Source: Actinomycetota bacterium
GTDB taxonomy: Bacteria > Actinomycetota > Actinomycetes > Nanopelagicales > Nanopelagicaceae
DNA length: 6,907 bases
NCBI GenBank assembly: GCA_009698975.1
Contig: WLPB01000059.1
Span: 1-6,907 of the forward strand
Direction of reading: 5' to 3'
Numbering within the stretch: position 1 is the first letter of the stretch; each line of letters begins with the position of its first letter. The position numbers and the translations under genes were made by a program. Below are positions 4,778 through 6,907 of the stretch, piece after piece. The notes under the pieces were generated by a model. It had not been told where the DNA came from and did no database searches. It saw nothing but the letters and a program-made list of their open reading frames with translations.

Positions 4778-5728
4778 ATGGAGATGAGAAGAGCAGGAAA
4801 AAGCGGTCTCTCCCTCTCCCGAATTGGCCTTGGCACTATGACCTGGGGACGAGATACCGATACTCACGAGGCTGCCGATCAATGCCGAGCGTATATTGAC
4901 GCTGGCGGTAATTTTCTTGATACCGCACCCACTTATGGAGATGGGGATGCAGAACGCGTCATCGGCGGAATGGTTGGCACTCTCTTCAAGCGCGATGAAA
5001 TCGTTATTGCTTCAAAAGCCGGCTTGCAGCTTGTGGCCGGTGAGCGAGTAGTTAACAACACTCGTCAATCTCTCATCAGTGAACTCGACCGAACTCTTTC
5101 ACGCCTTGGAACCGATTACCTAGACATCTGGCAGATTCAAGGGTGGGATTGGCAAGTTTCTATCGACGAAACACTCTCAGCTTTGGATTATGCCTACTCC
5201 TCCGGAAAAGCTCGATATGTGGGAGTCGCAAACTTCTCTGGTTGGCAGAGTGCGCGCGCAATCACATTGCAGGAGCTTCATTCTATGAAGGCGCCTATCG
5301 TGAGCGTTCAATCAGAATATTCATTGCTCAACCGTCGAGTAGAGGAAGAAGTGTTACCAGCAATCGATGAGATGAACGTTGGCTTTCTTGCATGGGCCCC
5401 GCTTGGTCGTGGCGTTCTCACTGGAAAGTATCGAAGAGGAATTCCTAGTGATTCACGAGCTGCTGCGCCACATTTTATGAGACACATTGAGCCATATCTA
5501 GATGATCGCTCATCGCGAATTGTGGAAGCGGTGGCCGTTGCAGCAGAAGGGCTTGGTTTCGCTCCCCTTGAGGTCGCACTCGCATGGGTGCGAGATAACC
5601 CACTCGTTACATCTGCCATCGTTGGCGCACGAACAGGCGCTCAGTTAAGAGGTATTTTGAGCGCGGAAGAGATCACTCTTCCCGGAACTATTCGAGATGT
5701 ACTAGACGAGGTCTCAGCAGTTTTCTAA
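4778..5728 (+). CDS. Aldo/keto reductase with catalytic His replaced by Gln
   Basis: A 316-residue cytoplasmic aldo/keto reductase, expected to be an NADPH-dependent barrel enzyme; the substrate is unknown. RIGLGTMTWG is at 15-24, LDTAPTYGDGDAE at 47-59 with D48 and Y53, SKAG at 79-82 with K80, GVANFSGW in the middle, APLGRGVLTGKY in the second half, and SAIVGART plus the QLRGIL segment near the C-terminus for cofactor binding. The catalytic tetrad is normally Asp, Tyr, Lys and His. Here the segment LDIWQIQGWD at 115-124 has Q121 (codon CAA at 5138-5140) where related proteins carry histidine. The protein is otherwise full length, with no frameshift, so altered rather than lost activity is plausible. 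The ATG at 4778 is preceded by an extended -10 and no Shine-Dalgarno. The gene diverges from the phosphatase cassette and overlaps the M20 peptidase gene tail-to-tail by 15 bp. Confidence 0.94.
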   Translation: MEMRRAGKSGLSLSRIGLGTMTWGRDTDTHEAADQCRAYIDAGGNFLDTAPTYGDGDAERVIGGMVGTLFKRDEIVIASKAGLQLVAGERVVNNTRQSLISELDRTLSRLGTDYLDIWQIQGWDWQVSIDETLSALDYAYSSGKARYVGVANFSGWQSARAITLQELHSMKAPIVSVQSEYSLLNRRVEEEVLPAIDEMNVGFLAWAPLGRGVLTGKYRRGIPSDSRAAAPHFMRHIEPYLDDRSSRIVEAVAVAAEGLGFAPLEVALAWVRDNPLVTSAIVGARTGAQLRGILSAEEITLPGTIRDVLDEVSAVF

Positions 5729-6907
5729 GAAGTTATTGAGCGCACGCACGCCGAAGTGCATACCGTCGACCGGAATTCGCTCATCTACACCATGAAATAG
5801 CGCCATGAAATCTAATTCAGGTGGAAGTCGTAATGGGCTAAATCCATAACCAATAATTCCTAGTTCTGAGAGCGCTTTATTATCTGTGCCGCCACTCATG
5901 AGGTAAGGAACTGGAACGCCATCTGGATCTTCACTGACTATCGCAGCACACATAGCGTCAACTAGTGGACCGCCAAATTCGACCTCTAGCGCGATGTCCT
6001 GAGTAATTGTCTCGATGCGAATATCAGGACCGACGATTGCACGAATCGTCTCGTTGAGTTCATCTTCATAACCTGGCAAGAATCTTCCATCAATAACAGC
6101 GCTCGCACTTCCGGGAATTACATTTGCCTTATATCCAGCTTCGAGGATGGTTGGATTGGCAGTGTTTTGAAGTGTTGCGCCAATCATCCGTGCAGTCGAA
6201 CCAATCTCAGCAAGTAAAGGGCGTAAATCTTTCTCGTCATATGGCTTACCTGTAACTGAAGCAATCTTCTGAAAAAGAACCTTCACCGTCTTGGTGTAGC
6301 GCTGTGGCCACTCATATCGCCCAATCTTGGCAACAGCTTCAGAGAGCGCGGTAAGCGCATTCTCTTCATTAATCATTGATCCATGTCCAGCGCGACCATC
6401 AGCAACAAGTCGCATCCAATGAATACCTTTCTGGGCCGCTTCGATAAAGTAAAGCCGCGTGCCATCCCCCACAGTTACCGAGAACCCACCCACTTCAGAT
6501 ATTGCCTCTGAACAACCAGCAAAAACTTCTGGGTGATGTGCTGTCATATAGCGCGAACCGTAAGTGCTTCCAGCTTCTTCATCTGCAAAGAAGGCAAGCA
6601 CAATTGTGCGAGGTGGCTTGTAGCCGATTCGCGACCAGTGGCGAACAATTGCAAGAATCATTGCATCGGTGTTCTTCATATCTACCGCGCCGCGACCCCA
6701 GATTGCGCCATCTTTAATCTCGCCACCGAATGGATCCACGCTCCAATCATCAGCGTTTGCGGGAACAACATCGAGGTGACCATGAACAACTAGACCGTGG
6801 CGTGAAGTGTCAGAACCTTCAATACGCGCGATCACATTGCATCTATTCGGAGCTGATTCATAAATCGTTGCGGTGATTCCAACTTCTGCTAATGAGGCCA
6901 CTACGTA
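5714..6907 (-). CDS. M20/M25/M40 family metallopeptidase (N-terminus beyond window)
   Basis: A dizinc hydrolase of the M20 family (ArgE/DapE/CPG2-like), likely a cytoplasmic peptidase, deacylase or desuccinylase. The exact substrate cannot be read from sequence, so no symbol is given. Of 397 visible residues, numbered from the right edge, HGHLDVVP at 42-49 supplies metal ligand H44 and D46. GRGAVDMK at 71-78 supplies bridging D76, and DEEAGS at 109-114 supplies the catalytic/metal glutamates. EVGGFS, GHGSM (dimerisation-domain histidine), MSGGTDNK and the last histidine in LFHGVDE follow in the usual order. The frame continues past the right edge: the codons there read Tyr-Val-Val and match the internal EYVA-type segment of homologues. 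The GTG at 6899-6901 is therefore internal, not the start, and about 40-50 residues are missing. The 3' end overlaps the reductase gene by 15 bp with no room for a terminator. Confidence 0.94.
   Translation of the reverse strand, partial: YVVASLAEVGITATIYESAPNRCNVIARIEGSDTSRHGLVVHGHLDVVPANADDWSVDPFGGEIKDGAIWGRGAVDMKNTDAMILAIVRHWSRIGYKPPRTIVLAFFADEEAGSTYGSRYMTAHHPEVFAGCSEAISEVGGFSVTVGDGTRLYFIEAAQKGIHWMRLVADGRAGHGSMINEENALTALSEAVAKIGRYEWPQRYTKTVKVLFQKIASVTGKPYDEKDLRPLLAEIGSTARMIGATLQNTANPTILEAGYKANVIPGSASAVIDGRFLPGYEDELNETIRAIVGPDIRIETITQDIALEVEFGGPLVDAMCAAIVSEDPDGVPVPYLMSGGTDNKALSELGIIGYGFSPLRLPPELDFMALFHGVDERIPVDGMHFGVRALNNFLENC

Noticed and set aside
5308..5619. 103-codon minus-strand frame opposite the reductase gene
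   Set aside because: It is a low-complexity Ser/Ala/Thr-rich antisense frame over well-conserved reductase coding sequence.
6502..6793. Plus-strand frames of 71 and 86 codons
   Set aside because: They are antisense to the M20 metallopeptidase catalytic region, which carries all expected motifs.
6899..6901. GTG as the start of the M20 peptidase
   Set aside because: The frame stays open to the edge and the preceding codons match an internal family segment, so the true start is outside the window.

Overview
The window looks like a piece of chromosome from a streamlined, mid-GC actinobacterium. GC is roughly half by eye from sampled lines, not computed. The actinobacterial assignment rests on gene content: a mycothiol ligase (mshC), an actinobacterial PAC2-type protein, and three families essentially known only from Actinobacteria (SCO1664-like, DUF3090, MSMEG_4193-like histidine phosphatase), in the order usual around mshC. 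Only about 140 of 6907 bases are non-coding (29, 24 and 85 bp gaps). This compactness and the moderate GC fit small-genome aquatic actinobacteria such as the acI/Nanopelagicales type, but no marker here fixes the lineage.

Layout: (1) 1-636, minus: 5' part of metH (cobalamin-dependent methionine synthase), running off the left edge. (2) 666-1544, plus: PAC2 family protein, divergent from metH with a 29-bp gap that holds overlapping opposed -10 elements. (3) 1527-2768, minus: mshC, overlapping the PAC2 gene tail-to-tail by 18 bp. (4) 2793-4692, minus: a three-gene cassette upstream of mshC, transcribed as histidine phosphatase, DUF3090, SCO1664-like kinase-fold protein. Both internal junctions are 4-base ATGA stop/start overlaps. 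(5) 4778-5728, plus: aldo/keto reductase, divergent from the cassette. (6) 5714-6907, minus: M20 family metallopeptidase lacking its N-terminus at the right edge, overlapping the reductase gene tail-to-tail by 15 bp.

How the genes may work together: metH and mshC both belong to sulfur/thiol metabolism (methionine formation; cysteine ligation into mycothiol). The cassette beside mshC combines a phosphatase-fold protein, a protein with PI3/PI4-kinase-like residues and a small protein with a Cys/His cluster. This suggests an undescribed phospho-transfer module tied to mycothiol. That link is inference from context only.

Several genes (metH, mshC, the reductase) have a TANNNT hexamer 6-7 nt before the start codon and no convincing Shine-Dalgarno, which suggests leaderless transcripts. 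No RNA genes, CRISPR arrays, insertion sequences or intrinsic terminators were seen. No stretch over 300 bases lacks a gene.
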